Origin: Cohnella laeviribosi DSM 21336 | GTDB lineage: Bacteria; Bacillota; Bacilli; Paenibacillales; Paenibacillaceae | Length of the DNA: 64,000 bases | Reading direction: 5' to 3' | Assembly: GCF_000378425.1 (NCBI RefSeq) | Contig: NZ_KB899818.1 | Span: forward strand, 61,611 to 125,610 | In this document: one piece after another, positions 25,322 through 34,872 of the stretch | How the letters are laid out: every line of letters starts with the position of its first letter | Position numbering within the stretch: position 1 is the first letter of the stretch | Notes under the pieces: generated by a model | What the model was told of the DNA's origin: nothing | The model's input: the letters and a program-made list of their open reading frames with translations, nothing else | Databases searched by the model: none | Translations under genes and position numbers: made by a program

Positions 25322-26419
25322 TCACACCCGCACCGCGATTTCCTGAAGCACGGATTCCAGCGCTCCGATGAATTTCGCGTTTTGTTCGGCGCTGCCTACC
25401 GTCACGCGAATATGCGTCGGGTACTTCCGGTGTCCGGCGCGCACGATGATCCCTTTGCGCAGCAGCGCTTCGAACACGTCTTGCGCCGGGCGCTGCACGT
25501 CGACCATAATGAAGTTGCCGTAAGCGGGAAAAGCGGACAACCCCAGGCGGTCGAATTCGGCGCGCAGGTAGGCCAGCCCTTCCCGGTTCGCCTTGCGGCA
25601 GCGGTCGATGAACGCCTGGTCGCGAAGCGCGGCCAGCGCGGCGGCCTGGCCGAATCGGGACGTATTGAACGGCTCCCGCACCTGGTTGATCGAGCGGATC
25701 ACTTCCGGTCGGCCGATGCCGTAGCCGATGCGGAGCGAAGCCAGGCCGTAAATTTTGGAGAACGTGCGGAGCAGCACCAGGTTCGGATACTTTTTCAGCA
25801 GCGCGATCCCGTCCGGGAACGACGGATCGTCGACGTACTCGCAGTAGGCTTCGTCCAGCACGACCATCACGCTCGGCGGCACGTTGGACAGGAACCATTC
25901 CACCTCGTCGTGGGTGACGATCGTGCCCGTCGGATTGTTCGGGTTGCAGATCCAGACGATTTTCGTTTTCGGATTCACTTTCTCCAGCATGCCTTTGAGA
26001 TCGTGCGTGCCGTCCTTAAGCGGAACCTCGACGTACACCCCGTTCTCGATCTCGACGTTGTGCTTGTATTGCGGGAACGTCTGATCCGCCGCAATCGTCT
26101 CTTCCCCCGGCAGCAGAAACGCGCGGGCGATCATCAGAATCACTTCGTCGGAACCCGCGCCGAAAATAAGCTGGTCGGTGCCGACGCCCAGATGCTTGGC
26201 CAGCGCCTCGGTCAGCTCGACCGCCGCCCCGTCCGGATAGATGCTGATTTGGCCAAGCTCGTTTTGGATCGCTTCGACCGCGGCCGGCGAGCAGCCGAAC
26301 GGATTCTCGTTGGACGCCAATTTGATGACTTCCGTCAGTCCCAGCTCCCGCTTCACTTCCTCGATGGGCTTGCCCGGCTGATAGACCGGCAGATGAACGA
26401 TATTCGGTTTCGGTTGCAT
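25322..26419 (-). CDS. hisC: Histidinol-phosphate / aromatic aminotransferase
   Basis: 365 residues from ATG at 26419 with AGGAGG seven bases upstream. It is a fold-type I PLP enzyme. IKLASNENPFGCSPAAVEAI is N-terminal, NPNNPTGTIV and DEAYCEYVDD bind the cofactor, and the Schiff-base lysine sits in LLRTFSKIYGLASLRIGYG near residue 223. Sited between trpA and tyrA, it likely serves both histidine and tyrosine/phenylalanine synthesis, as in B. subtilis. Confidence 0.95.
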   Translation of the reverse strand: MQPKPNIVHLPVYQPGKPIEEVKRELGLTEVIKLASNENPFGCSPAAVEAIQNELGQISIYPDGAAVELTEALAKHLGVGTDQLIFGAGSDEVILMIARAFLLPGEETIAADQTFPQYKHNVEIENGVYVEVPLKDGTHDLKGMLEKVNPKTKIVWICNPNNPTGTIVTHDEVEWFLSNVPPSVMVVLDEAYCEYVDDPSFPDGIALLKKYPNLVLLRTFSKIYGLASLRIGYGIGRPEVIRSINQVREPFNTSRFGQAAALAALRDQAFIDRCRKANREGLAYLRAEFDRLGLSAFPAYGNFIMVDVQRPAQDVFEALLRKGIIVRAGHRKYPTHIRVTVGSAEQNAKFIGALESVLQEIAVRV

Positions 26420-26452
26420 AATGTTCCTCCTGATATCCTCTTCATAACAGCG

Positions 26453-26473
26453 AAAAAGAGCGCAGCGCGCTCT
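26453..26473 (-). terminator. Terminator-like hairpin in the hisC leader
   Basis: AGAGCGC-GCT-GCGCTCT, a perfect 7-bp stem, followed by TTTTT on the minus strand and ending 34 bp before the hisC start codon. It lies after the trp terminator and after a possible hisC promoter. Confidence 0.6.
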
Positions 26474-26491
26474 GCCGTGCGATATGCTTCT

Positions 26492-26520
26492 ATTGTGACA
26501 TATTGCGGTATGGCTGTACA
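26492..26520 (-). promoter_or_regulatory. Possible internal promoter for hisC-tyrA
   Basis: Minus strand TGTACA (26520-26515), 17-bp spacer, CACAAT (26497-26492). Each box matches four of six consensus bases; weak evidence. Confidence 0.3.
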
Positions 26521-26578
26521 GATGGTAAACGGCAAAAACGCGCGTTCCGAAACGCCCGCCGTTCATCTTCGCGGCGTA

Positions 26579-26620
26579 CAAAAAAACCAATAACGGCCGG
26601 TTGGTTGACCGTTATTGGTT
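26579..26620 (-). terminator. Terminator after trpA
   Basis: Perfect 12-bp stem AACCAATAACGG / CCGTTATTGGTT with a 12-nt loop and a T-run on the minus strand, 160 bp after the trpA stop. It separates trpEDCFBA from hisC-tyrA. The 160 bp between is GC-rich with no ORF I trust. Confidence 0.85.
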
Positions 26621-26780
26621 GGCAAAGCGATTCGGGCGCAGCCCGTTGCTCCCGGCCGGCAGGCCCGCCGCGGCCTCGGGCTTCGGCCCGGCGGAGTCCG
26701 GTACGATCCGCCCGCTTCATTCCGCATTCGCCGAAGGCCGCAGGCCGCAAGCGGGCAGGACCGGCGTCCGGTTTCGCCGG

Positions 26781-27614
26781 CTACCGCGCCGGCTTCAAGC
26801 CCGCGATGAACGATTGCACCAGCTCCACGCCCTGGCGGCGCTTGCCGGCATCGCCGTCCGTCAGCAGCGGCAAGGCCTCCTCCACTTTGCGGACGATCGC
26901 GCTGCCGACGATGACCCCGTCGCACGAGCGCGACAGCCGCTCGATCTGCTCGCGCGACGAAATGCCGAAGCCGACGCAGATCGGCACGCTGGCGGCGTTG
27001 CGGACCGTTTCGAGAAATTGGTCGATGCCGGCATAAAATTCGGAACGTACGCCGGTTACGCCCAGCGAGGATACGCAGTAGACGAAACCGCGCGCTCTCG
27101 CGGCGATCCGTTCGACGCGCGCCTCGGAGGTCGGCGCAACGAGCGGAATCAGGTGAATGCCCGTCTCTTCCGCCTTCGCACGCACCTCCGCATCCTCCTC
27201 CAGCGGCAAATCGGGAATGATGATACCGCTGAAATCATGCTCCTTCAACTGCGAAAAGAAGCGGTCAAGACCGAACTGCAGCACCGGGTTGAAATAGGTA
27301 AAAAGAATAAAGGGCATCTTCACGCCCCGGCGGCGCGCTTCCGTGGCGACCGCCATGCAGTCCGACAGGGAGATCTTGCGCTTTAAGGCCCGCTCCGACG
27401 CGCGCTGGATGACCGGACCGTCCGCAAGCGGGTCGGAATACGGAACGCCCAGCTCGATCATATGCGCCCCGGCGGCTTCCGCCGCCTGAACGAGGGAGAC
27501 GGACGTTTCCAGATCCGGGTCCCCCATCGTCAGAAACGGAATCAGCGCCGTCTCGCCTCTCGCTTTCAGTTCCGCAAAAACGGTGTCGATCGCGTTCGAT
27601 GTCGCTACGCTCAC
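26781..27614 (-). CDS. trpA: Tryptophan synthase alpha subunit
   Basis: 277 residues from GTG at 27614, overlapping the trpB stop. A TIM barrel with [13 protein letters not shown] and the catalytic Glu in [20 protein letters not shown], plus the catalytic Asp in [10 protein letters not shown]. It cleaves indole-3-glycerol phosphate to indole, channelled to TrpB. Last gene of trpEDCFBA, all with overlapping or near-overlapping junctions. Confidence 0.98.
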   Translation of the reverse strand: MSVATSNAIDTVFAELKARGETALIPFLTMGDPDLETSVSLVQAAEAAGAHMIELGVPYSDPLADGPVIQRASERALKRKISLSDCMAVATEARRRGVKMPFILFTYFNPVLQFGLDRFFSQLKEHDFSGIIIPDLPLEEDAEVRAKAEETGIHLIPLVAPTSEARVERIAARARGFVYCVSSLGVTGVRSEFYAGIDQFLETVRNAASVPICVGFGISSREQIERLSRSCDGVIVGSAIVRKVEEALPLLTDGDAGKRRQGVELVQSFIAGLKPAR

Positions 27615-28813
27615 GCCTTCGCACCTCCCAGGTACTGCATAATCGATTCGACGTCCTTGTCGCCGCGTCCCGAAAGGCTGATCACGACGGTTTGATCCTT
27701 GCCCATCGTCGGCGCGAGCTTCATCGCATGCGCGACCGCATGCGCCGACTCCAGCGCCGGAATGATGCCTTCCAGCCTGGACAACAGCTGCAGCGCTTCC
27801 AGCGCCTCGCTGTCGGTAATCGGCACGTACTCGGCGCGTTTGGAATCCTTCAAATAGGCGTGTTCCGGACCGATTCCCGGATAGTCGAGACCGGCGGAAA
27901 TCGAATGGGCCGGCAGCACCTGGCCGCCTTCATCCTGCAGCACGTAGCTGAGCGAGCCCTGGAATACGCCCGGGCGCCCTTTGGTCATCGTGGCCGCATG
28001 CTCGCCGGTATCGATGCCGCGCCCCGCCGCCTCGGCGCCGATCAGCCGGACGGAAGCGTCGTCCACGAACGGATGGAAGATGCCCATCGCGTTGCTGCCG
28101 CCGCCGACCGCCGCGACGATCGCATCGGGCAGGCGGCCTTCGGCTTCGAGGATCTGTTCCTTTGTCTCCAAGCCGATCACGCGCTGAAAATCGCGCACGA
28201 TCATCGGATACGGATGCGGTCCCGTAACCGAGCCGAGAATGTAATACGTATCGTCGACGTGGCTGACCCAATAGCGCAGCGTCTCGTTGCAGGCGTCCTT
28301 CAGCGTCCGCGTGCCGCTTGTCACCGGCACGACTTCGGCGCCGAGCAGCTGCATCCGGAACACGTTGAGCTGCTGCCGCTTCGTGTCCTCCTCGCCCATA
28401 AACACCTTGCATTCGAGGCCGAGCAGAGCCGCAACGGTCGCCGTGGCGACGCCGTGTTGGCCGGCACCGGTTTCGGCGATCACTTTTTTCTTGCCCATCC
28501 GCTTTGCCAGCAGCGCCTGACCGATCGTGTTGTTGATCTTATGCGCGCCTGTATGGTTCAAATCCTCGCGCTTCAGGTAGATTTTCGCCCCGCCCAAATG
28601 GTTCGTCAGCCGCTCCGCGAAATACAGCGGGGTCGGCCGGCCGGAATACTGCTTCAGCAAATAACGGAGTTCGGCCAAAAATTCCGGGTCGTCCTTGTAG
28701 CGGAGATAAGCCTCTTCCAGCTCGAACAGGGCATTCATCAGCGTCTCCGGCACATAGCGCCCTCCGAACGCGCCGAAGCGGCCATGACGGTCCGGTACTT
28801 GTGTCTGTGTCAC
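27611..28813 (-). CDS. trpB: Tryptophan synthase beta subunit
   Basis: 400 residues, full length. The PLP lysine lies in [10 protein letters not shown] near residue 90, the serine-binding [10 protein letters not shown] block near 112, and the glycine-rich phosphate loop in [10 protein letters not shown] near 235. It condenses indole with serine. It overlaps trpF and trpA by 4 bp each, supporting translational coupling. Confidence 0.98.
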   Translation of the reverse strand: MTQTQVPDRHGRFGAFGGRYVPETLMNALFELEEAYLRYKDDPEFLAELRYLLKQYSGRPTPLYFAERLTNHLGGAKIYLKREDLNHTGAHKINNTIGQALLAKRMGKKKVIAETGAGQHGVATATVAALLGLECKVFMGEEDTKRQQLNVFRMQLLGAEVVPVTSGTRTLKDACNETLRYWVSHVDDTYYILGSVTGPHPYPMIVRDFQRVIGLETKEQILEAEGRLPDAIVAAVGGGSNAMGIFHPFVDDASVRLIGAEAAGRGIDTGEHAATMTKGRPGVFQGSLSYVLQDEGGQVLPAHSISAGLDYPGIGPEHAYLKDSKRAEYVPITDSEALEALQLLSRLEGIIPALESAHAVAHAMKLAPTMGKDQTVVISLSGRGDKDVESIMQYLGGAKA

Positions 28814-29538
28814 GATCGCAGTTTCACCCTTTCCACGAATGCGGCGATTTTTTCCTTGTCTTTCGCGCCGTCCGTCTCCACACCGCTGGAAACATCCACG
28901 CCGTCGGGCGCATAGGACGCGAGCAATTCCCCTACGTTGCCGGGATGAAGGCCGCCGGCCACAAACAGCTTCAAGCCGCCGGCTGCCGCCGCTTCCCGGT
29001 ACGCCGGGATCAGGTCCCAGCGAAACGCGCGGCCGGTGCCGCCGCCTGCCGTATCCAGCAATATCGCCGATACCGCTCCCGCAAACGCCGCCAGCCGCTG
29101 CGGGCCGGCTCCTTCCGGCGAAGCCTCCCGCTTGTCCGGCTCGTCAACCGCAAGCGCGCGCCACACCTCGACGCCGAAGCGCTCCCCGACCGCCCGGCAC
29201 AGCTCCGGCGTTTCCGAGCCGTGAAGCTGGACGACGTCGAGCGGCACCTCCGCCAGCACGGCGGACAGCTCTTCCAGCGTCGGATTTACGAACACGCCGA
29301 CGATTCGCGGCGCAAGGCCGCCCGCCATGCGCGCGCCGCGAGCCGCGGCGGCAAGGCGCGCCGCTTGCCGGGGGACGACGCGCCGCCGGCTCGGGGCGAA
29401 CACGAAGCCGATATAATCGACCGGGAGCCCGTCCATCGCACGCAGCGTCTCCTCTTCCATAATGCCGCAAATTTTGACCAGGGGGACACGCTTGACGGCG
29501 CCGTCCGCGCGGGCTCCCCCGCCGCCGAGGCCGTTCAT
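28810..29538 (-). CDS. trpF: Phosphoribosylanthranilate isomerase
   Basis: 242 residues, slightly long because of an N-terminal Gly-rich extension ([18 protein letters not shown]); a start nearer LVKICGI is possible. [13 protein letters not shown] holds the catalytic Cys, VQLHGSE and [17 protein letters not shown] hold the catalytic Asp and phosphate site. GC content and Ala/Arg richness are unusually high in the middle. Overlaps trpC and trpB by 4 bp. Confidence 0.95.
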   Translation of the reverse strand: MNGLGGGGARADGAVKRVPLVKICGIMEEETLRAMDGLPVDYIGFVFAPSRRRVVPRQAARLAAAARGARMAGGLAPRIVGVFVNPTLEELSAVLAEVPLDVVQLHGSETPELCRAVGERFGVEVWRALAVDEPDKREASPEGAGPQRLAAFAGAVSAILLDTAGGGTGRAFRWDLIPAYREAAAAGGLKLFVAGGLHPGNVGELLASYAPDGVDVSSGVETDGAKDKEKIAAFVERVKLRS

Positions 29539-30347
29539 TGCACCGCCCCTTCTTTCGTCACGGGACCGAGCAGCGCGCGAACGCCGTCCCCCGGATTTTC
29601 CTGCCGCATAAAATGCTCGCCGACCAGCACCGCCTGCGCGCCGGCGTTGCGGACGAACGCGACGTCCTCCGGCGTGGAGATGGCGCTCTCGCTGACGGGC
29701 AGCACATGCTCGGGCATATGTCCGATCAGCTCCTCGGTCACGCGCAAATCCGTCTTGAACGTGCGCAAATCGCGATTGTTTACGCCGATCAGCGTCGCCT
29801 TGCCGATGTCCAGCACCGTCTCCAGTTCCTCGCGGTTATGCACTTCGACGAGCGCGTCCATGCCGAGATCGCGGGCGAGGTCGTGGAATGCCGACAGCTG
29901 GCGCTTCGTCAGAATCGCCGCGATCAGCAATATCGCGTCGGCTCCGATCAAGCGGGCTTCGTAAATTTGCCTCTCGTCGATCGTAAAATCCTTGCGCAGC
30001 AGCGGAACGCCGACGGCGGCCCGCACGCGGGTCAGGTAGTCGTTCGCGCCCTGGAAATATTCCGTGTCCGTAAGCACGGAAATGCAGTCCGTGCCGGCCT
30101 CTTCATAAATGCCGGCCAGCTTGACCGGATCGAAATCGGGCCGGATCAGCCCTTTGGAAGGGCTCGCTTTCTTCACTTCGGCGATCAGGCCGACGGAGCG
30201 GCGCCGATTCTCCGATCTTAACGCTTTTTCGAAGCCCCGGCAAGCGGGAAGCTCCGAGATGGCGCGCTCCGCGTCCGCAATCTGCAGCGTCTCGCGAAGC
30301 CGTTCGACTTCGGCTTTTTTGGTGTTTACGATGCGGTCAAGAAACAT
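29535..30347 (-). CDS. trpC: Indole-3-glycerol phosphate synthase
   Basis: 270 residues. A TIM-barrel enzyme with AEVKKASPSKGLIRPDFDPV (catalytic Lys), LLRKDFTIDERQIYEAR and IGVNNRDLRTFKTDL. It closes the indole ring from carboxyphenylamino-deoxyribulose phosphate. Its first 11 bp overlap the end of trpD. Confidence 0.97.
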   Translation of the reverse strand: MFLDRIVNTKKAEVERLRETLQIADAERAISELPACRGFEKALRSENRRRSVGLIAEVKKASPSKGLIRPDFDPVKLAGIYEEAGTDCISVLTDTEYFQGANDYLTRVRAAVGVPLLRKDFTIDERQIYEARLIGADAILLIAAILTKRQLSAFHDLARDLGMDALVEVHNREELETVLDIGKATLIGVNNRDLRTFKTDLRVTEELIGHMPEHVLPVSESAISTPEDVAFVRNAGAQAVLVGEHFMRQENPGDGVRALLGPVTKEGAVQ

Positions 30348-31389
30348 GATGGCTCACTTCTTTCGTCGTCGCAATCCATTGCTGAAGTTTGTCCAGCGCC
30401 TTGCCGGAATCGATCGTCTCCGCCGCCGTCCGCACGCCCTCGGCAAGCGTCGCCGCCCGCCCGGCCACATAGATGCAAGCGCCGGCGTTAAGCAGCACGA
30501 CGTCGCGGTAAGCGCTGCGTTCGCCTGCCAGCACCCGGCGGATGATCGCGGCGTTCTCGCGCGCGTCGCCGCCCTTCACTTCGCTCAGCGGCACGGTGCG
30601 GAGTCCGAGCTGCTCCGGCGTAATGTCGTAGGTCGACACCTTGCCGTCCCTCAGCTCGGATACTTGGGTCGGAGCGGATATGCTGATTTCGTCCAGACCG
30701 TCGTAGCTGCCGACCACAAGCGCCCGGCGCAGGCCCAGCCGCTTCAGCACATGGGCGACCGTCTCCGTCCGGGAACGGTCGTACAGGCCCATCAACTGGC
30801 AGTCGGCTCCCGCCGGATTGGCGAGCGGGCCGAGCATGTTGAAGATCGTGCGCACGCCCAGCTCCCGGCGGGGAGCGGCGGCATGCCTCAGCGCGGGGTG
30901 AAACGTCTGCGCGAACATGAAGCAGATGCCCGTTCTTTCCAGGCATTCGGCCGCTTCCTCCGGCGAAAGCGAGATGTTGACGCCGAGCGCTTCCAGCACG
31001 TCCGCGCTTCCCGCTTTGCCCGACATGGCGCGGTTGCCGTGCTTGGCCACGCGCACGCCCGCAGCGGCCGCGATGATCGCCGACGAGGTCGAGATGTTGA
31101 ATTTGTGGATGCCCGAACCGCCCGTACCGCATGTATCGAGAAGGTCCCGGCGTTCGGTCGGCACCCGGCTCGCGAACGAGCGCATCGCCTCCGCGAAGCC
31201 GGTGATTTCGTCCACCGTTTCGCCTTTCATGCGAAGAGCGATCACAAGCCCCGCGATTTGGGCGGGCGTCGCTTCGCCCTTCATCATGAGGCTCATGACC
31301 TCGCGCGCTTCGCTCAGCGTAAGATCCTCGCCGCCCATGATCCGGGCGAGCGCCTGCGTCATCGACACGACCGGCGTATTTGCGTTCAT
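30337..31389 (-). CDS. trpD: Anthranilate phosphoribosyltransferase
   Basis: About 350 residues from ATG at 31389, chosen because AAGGGGAG is eight bases upstream; ATG at 31395 is the alternative. The PRPP-binding loop DTCGTGGSGIHKFNIST lies near residue 80, KHGNRAMSGKAGSADVLEALG follows, and RTIFNMLGPLANP is present. It transfers phosphoribose to anthranilate. It follows trpE by 19 bp. No trpG lies in this operon, as in B. subtilis, where the glutaminase subunit is shared elsewhere. Confidence 0.96.
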   Translation of the reverse strand: MNANTPVVSMTQALARIMGGEDLTLSEAREVMSLMMKGEATPAQIAGLVIALRMKGETVDEITGFAEAMRSFASRVPTERRDLLDTCGTGGSGIHKFNISTSSAIIAAAAGVRVAKHGNRAMSGKAGSADVLEALGVNISLSPEEAAECLERTGICFMFAQTFHPALRHAAAPRRELGVRTIFNMLGPLANPAGADCQLMGLYDRSRTETVAHVLKRLGLRRALVVGSYDGLDEISISAPTQVSELRDGKVSTYDITPEQLGLRTVPLSEVKGGDARENAAIIRRVLAGERSAYRDVVLLNAGACIYVAGRAATLAEGVRTAAETIDSGKALDKLQQWIATTKEVSHHVS

Positions 31390-31408
31390 GTTCATCGCTC
31401 CCCTTGGC

Positions 31409-32977
31409 TTAATCGTAATCGAGATTCGTGCGTCGTTCGTAAGCGGCCGCAAGCAGGCCTTCGCGGCGGGTCGGGAAGACCGCTTCCGCGGCCCGAATCG
31501 CCTTCAGCATCCCTTTCGCCTTGTTTACCGTTTCCTCGTATTCCTTTTCCGGAACGGAATCCCATACGATGCCCGCGCCGGCCTGCACGTAGGCTTTGCC
31601 GTCTTTGAAGATGATCGTCCGGATCGTGATGCAGGTATCGAGATTGCCCGAGAACCCGAGATAACCGATCGCTCCGGCATAGGCCCCGCGCGCTTCGTTT
31701 TCCAGTTCGGCGATGATTTCCATCGCCCTCAGCTTCGGGGCGCCCGAGACGGTTCCGGCCGGCAGGCAGGACAGGAAGGCGTCGAAGAAGTCCTTGTCCT
31801 CCCGCAGCTTGCCCGACACGTTCGACACGATGTGCATCACGTGCGAATAACGTTCGATCTCCATGTACGCGTCGCATTTCACGCTGCCGTATTCGGAGAC
31901 GCGGCCCAGATCGTTGCGGCCCAGGTCGACGAGCATCACGTGCTCGGCCCGCTCTTTTTCGTCCGCCAAAAGCTCCCGTTCGAGCGCAAGATCCTCCTCC
32001 GGCGTTCGGCCCCGCGGCCTCGTTCCGGCGATCGGGCGCGTCTCGACGCGGTCTCCGTCGACTTTGACGAGCAGCTCCGGCGACGTTCCGACGATGACTT
32101 CCTGGTCAAGCTTCAGCACATACATGTACGGCGACGGATTCATCGTCCGGAGCACCCGGTACACCTGCAGCGGATCGACTTCCGTTTCGATATGGAACCG
32201 CTGGGACAGCACCACTTGGAAAATATCGCCCGCCCGGATATATTCCTTGGCCTTCTCGACGTTCGCGATAAACTGTTCCCGCGTCAGGTTCGAGCGGATC
32301 TCGCCGAGTTCGGGATCGGCCGGCGGGGAGCCGACGGGCGCGGCCGTCGCGGGCATCGGCTGTTTCAAACGCGCGAGAATGTCGTCCAGCCCGGCGCACG
32401 CCGACTCGTACGCCTCCCGGATTTGCCCGTCGGTCGCTCCTTGGGGAACGTGCACGTTTCCGATCACGAGCACCTGCTGCTTCAGATGGTCGAACACGAC
32501 GACCCGGTCGCAGAACATAAAGTGCATGTCTTCCATTTCCAGATCGTCCACGGCGTGCGCCGGCAGCTTTCGCTCATAATACCGCAGCAGGTCGTAACCG
32601 AAAAACCCGATCGCCCCGCCCGTGAAGGGGGGCAGCTCCGGCAGCGCGGGGGAGCGGTACGACCGCAGCCTTTCGCGCAGAAGCTGCAGCGGGTCATCCG
32701 TGACCAACGTATCCGTCCGGCCTCCCTCTTCCAGCGTCACCTTGTTGTTCTTCAGCTTCAGCGTCAAAAAAGGATCGGTGCCGATGAACGAATACCGGGC
32801 CCATTTGATGCCGCCTTCCACACTCTCCAGCAGAAACGCCCTACGGCCTCGGCTTAATTGCTGAAACACCCGGATCGGGGTTTCCGTGTCCGCCATAAGG
32901 CGTCTGACGATGGGAATGACATTGTATCGGCCCGCAAGGCGGATGACCTTCTTCAGCTCCTGTTCGCGCTGCTCCAT
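31409..32977 (-). CDS. trpE: Anthranilate synthase component I
   Basis: 522 residues from ATG at 32977 behind GGAGAGGAGAG. The frame stays open far upstream into the leader, but that part is not TrpE-like. LLESVEGGIKWARYSFIGTD is N-terminal; the chorismate-binding core has RPIAGTRPRGRTPEED, GRNDLGRVSEYGSVK and LPAGTVSGAPKLRAMEII. It is the first committed step and usual feedback target. A roughly 360-nt leader with TRAP-type repeats and a terminator precedes it. Confidence 0.97.
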   Translation of the reverse strand: MEQREQELKKVIRLAGRYNVIPIVRRLMADTETPIRVFQQLSRGRRAFLLESVEGGIKWARYSFIGTDPFLTLKLKNNKVTLEEGGRTDTLVTDDPLQLLRERLRSYRSPALPELPPFTGGAIGFFGYDLLRYYERKLPAHAVDDLEMEDMHFMFCDRVVVFDHLKQQVLVIGNVHVPQGATDGQIREAYESACAGLDDILARLKQPMPATAAPVGSPPADPELGEIRSNLTREQFIANVEKAKEYIRAGDIFQVVLSQRFHIETEVDPLQVYRVLRTMNPSPYMYVLKLDQEVIVGTSPELLVKVDGDRVETRPIAGTRPRGRTPEEDLALERELLADEKERAEHVMLVDLGRNDLGRVSEYGSVKCDAYMEIERYSHVMHIVSNVSGKLREDKDFFDAFLSCLPAGTVSGAPKLRAMEIIAELENEARGAYAGAIGYLGFSGNLDTCITIRTIIFKDGKAYVQAGAGIVWDSVPEKEYEETVNKAKGMLKAIRAAEAVFPTRREGLLAAAYERRTNLDYD

Positions 32978-33110
32978 GTTTTTCTCTCTCCTCTCCAAGC
33001 CTCGTCCGCAAACGAAAGCTCGCCAATGTGGTGCGGCCGTTCCGAGCGAGACGATTCGGAAACGAATGGGAAACGGATTGCGGGATTTCCGAATCCGCAT
33101 CCGAATCTGC

Positions 33111-33143
33111 AATAAAAAAGCACCTCCGCGACCGCAGAGATGC
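33111..33143 (-). terminator. trpE leader attenuator (intrinsic terminator)
   Basis: Minus strand GCATCTCTGC-GGTC-GCGGAGGTGC (33143-33120), a fully paired 10-bp stem including G-U pairs, followed by TTTTTTATT. The 5' arm is complementary to parts of the upstream GAG-repeat region (GCAGAGA and GAGATG), allowing a mutually exclusive antiterminator. Confidence 0.75.
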
Positions 33144-33249
33144 ATTCGTAGACAAGGGTATGAAAGCGGGCAATCATGCCTTCCGGCTTCCGGGCAAACG
33201 GCACCCGCCTCAAGCCGGCCAAGCAACAGGACCGAACCGGTCCATCGCC

Positions 33250-33281
33250 CTCCGCTAGCTCCGCTCATCTCGTCTCTGCTC
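33250..33281 (-). promoter_or_regulatory. TRAP binding site: seven GAG/TAG triplets
   Basis: On the minus strand GAG triplets begin at 33281, 33276, 33271, 33266 and 33261, then TAG at 33257 and GAG at 33252. The first five have an exact 5-nt period with 2-nt spacers, the last two spacings are 4 and 5. This is the arrangement known for tryptophan-activated TRAP. It lies about 55-86 nt into the predicted trpE transcript. The mtrB gene for TRAP is at 43568. Confidence 0.8.
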
Positions 33282-33342
33282 GCCGATTCCCGCGTAAGTC
33301 TTGGGCCCTGCGGTCCAAGGTTCCGCGTCCAATCCTGTTACC

Positions 33343-33372
33343 ACTATATCACCGCTTCCCGGCGCGAGTCAA
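33343..33372 (-). promoter_or_regulatory. Promoter of trpEDCFBA
   Basis: Minus strand TTGACT (33372-33367), 18-bp spacer, TATAGT (33348-33343), immediately after the aroH coding region. Predicted start near 33336. Confidence 0.7.
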
Positions 33373-33376
33373 TGGT

Positions 33377-33751
33377 TTACCCTTGCGATCCCGCCAGATC
33401 CGGACGAAGCGCCTGCGCCCGGCCCAGATACACGTGGCGGATTTCCGATTGGGGGACGTCCGTATTGACGTGCACCATAAGCCGGATGCATTTTTCCAAG
33501 CCGCCTTTGACCGGAATTTCCACCGAGCACATGAGCGGTACATATTCCCAGCCTTCCAGCATACGGATCGCCTTCGCCGGAAATGCCGCGTCCAGATCCT
33601 GGGTTACGGTGACGAAAATGCTGCAAATATCCTCGGGAGCGGTTCCGTTCGCTTCGACGATGGCTTTCAGCAACCGGACCGTGGCGTCCAAAATTTGCTG
33701 CGGTTCGTTCTCCTCTACCGTAATGGCGCCTCGAATTCCTCTTACGCTCAT
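33377..33751 (-). CDS. aroH: Chorismate mutase (AroH class)
   Basis: 124 residues from ATG at 33751, overlapping the aroB stop (ATGA). A trimeric AroH-type mutase: SVRGIRGAITVEENEP at the N-terminus with the active-site arginine, DICSIFVTVTQDLDAAFPAKA, and CIRLMVHVNTD near the C-terminus. It converts chorismate to prephenate for TyrA and phenylalanine synthesis. An upstream in-frame extension is a shadow of aroB. Confidence 0.95.
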   Translation of the reverse strand: MSVRGIRGAITVEENEPQQILDATVRLLKAIVEANGTAPEDICSIFVTVTQDLDAAFPAKAIRMLEGWEYVPLMCSVEIPVKGGLEKCIRLMVHVNTDVPQSEIRHVYLGRAQALRPDLAGSQG

Positions 33752-34872
33752 GACCGACCGGCTTCTCCTTTCAGAGTTTCCACGATTTCGCGAACCCATG
33801 CGGCCGGAACGTCCTTGCGGATTTCCACCGAACCGATGGCCGTCGGGACGACGAACACCATATGGCCCTCGCTGAACTTCTTGTCGTGCATCATCGCTTC
33901 CATGATCGCGTCGGTGTCGTACCCGGCCGGAATGCGGACCGGCAGTCCGAACTTGCGCATCAGCCGCTCCGTCTCCGCTTCGATGCCCGGATCGTATCCG
34001 AACCTTGCGGCCAGGCGCGCGGAGCCGACCATCCCGATCGCAATCGCTTCCCCGTGCAGCAGCTCGCTGTAGTTCGCCACCGCCTCCAGCGCATGGCCGA
34101 TCGTATGGCCCAAATTCAGGATCGCGCGCAGATCGTTTTCCCGCTCGTCCCGGGAGACGACGATCGATTTTACGCGGCACCCCTCGTAAAGGGCGTAGCC
34201 GAGCGCGTCGGGCTCCAGCGCCAGCAACCGGTCGGCGTTGGCGTCGCACCAGTCGACGAACGCTTTATCCCAGATGAGGCCGTGCTTGACCACTTCCGCA
34301 TAGCCCGCCCGCACTTCCCGCTTCGGCAAGCTTGCCAGCGTGTCGAGATCGTACAGCACGAATTCCGGCTGATGGAAAGCGCCGATGATATTTTTGGCCA
34401 GCCTGTGGTTGACCGCCACCTTGCCGCCGACGCTGCTGTCGTGCGCCAAAATCGTGGTCGGCATCTGCACGAACTTGACGCCGCGCATGTAGGAAGCCGC
34501 AACGAACCCCGCCAGATCGCCCACGACGCCGCCGCCGAGCGCAACGACCGTCGATTTGCGGTCCAGCCCGGCCTGAAGCGCCTTGGTAATCAGCTCGTCG
34601 AACACTTCCAGCGACTTCGACTGCTCGCCCGAAGGGACGGTCGCCCTCGCTACCGTATAACCGGCCTCGCGCAGCGACGTCTCCACGATCCCCGCGTACA
34701 GATGCTCGACCGCGGCGTCGGTCACCAGCAAAACCGGCGATTTGACCGGTATATTCCGCTCTTTGAACAACGCGCCGGACGCATGCAGCAGCCCGCTGCC
34801 GATCAAGATCGGATAAGAGCGGTCGCCCAGTTCCACCGTCAGCTTCCGGATTTCCTTCTCCCCCGCCGTCAT
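33748..34872 (-). CDS. aroB: 3-dehydroquinate synthase
   Basis: 374 residues from ATG at 34872, which shares bases with the aroC stop (TGATG). NAD-binding VVALGGGVVGDLAGFVAASYMRG is split here as GGGVVGDLAGF, and zinc ligands occur in EVVKHG and NLGHTIGHALE. It performs the second step of the shikimate pathway. Tight overlaps with aroC and aroH imply one mRNA. Confidence 0.97.
   Translation of the reverse strand: MTAGEKEIRKLTVELGDRSYPILIGSGLLHASGALFKERNIPVKSPVLLVTDAAVEHLYAGIVETSLREAGYTVARATVPSGEQSKSLEVFDELITKALQAGLDRKSTVVALGGGVVGDLAGFVAASYMRGVKFVQMPTTILAHDSSVGGKVAVNHRLAKNIIGAFHQPEFVLYDLDTLASLPKREVRAGYAEVVKHGLIWDKAFVDWCDANADRLLALEPDALGYALYEGCRVKSIVVSRDERENDLRAILNLGHTIGHALEAVANYSELLHGEAIAIGMVGSARLAARFGYDPGIEAETERLMRKFGLPVRIPAGYDTDAIMEAMMHDKKFSEGHMVFVVPTAIGSVEIRKDVPAAWVREIVETLKGEAGRS

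Noticed and set aside
24140..26593. 817-codon plus-strand frame antisense to tyrA and hisC
   Set aside because: Composition typical of a shadow frame, no ribosome site or motif, while tyrA and hisC are complete on the opposite strand.
32978..33268. N-terminal extension of trpE through the leader
   Set aside because: The frame is open, but it crosses the terminator and TRAP repeats, has no TrpE similarity, and a strong ribosome site sits before ATG at 32977.
33111..33340. T-box riboswitch in the trpE leader
   Set aside because: I looked for the GGTGGNACCGCG antiterminator signature and did not find it; the GAG repeats and mtrB explain the leader better.
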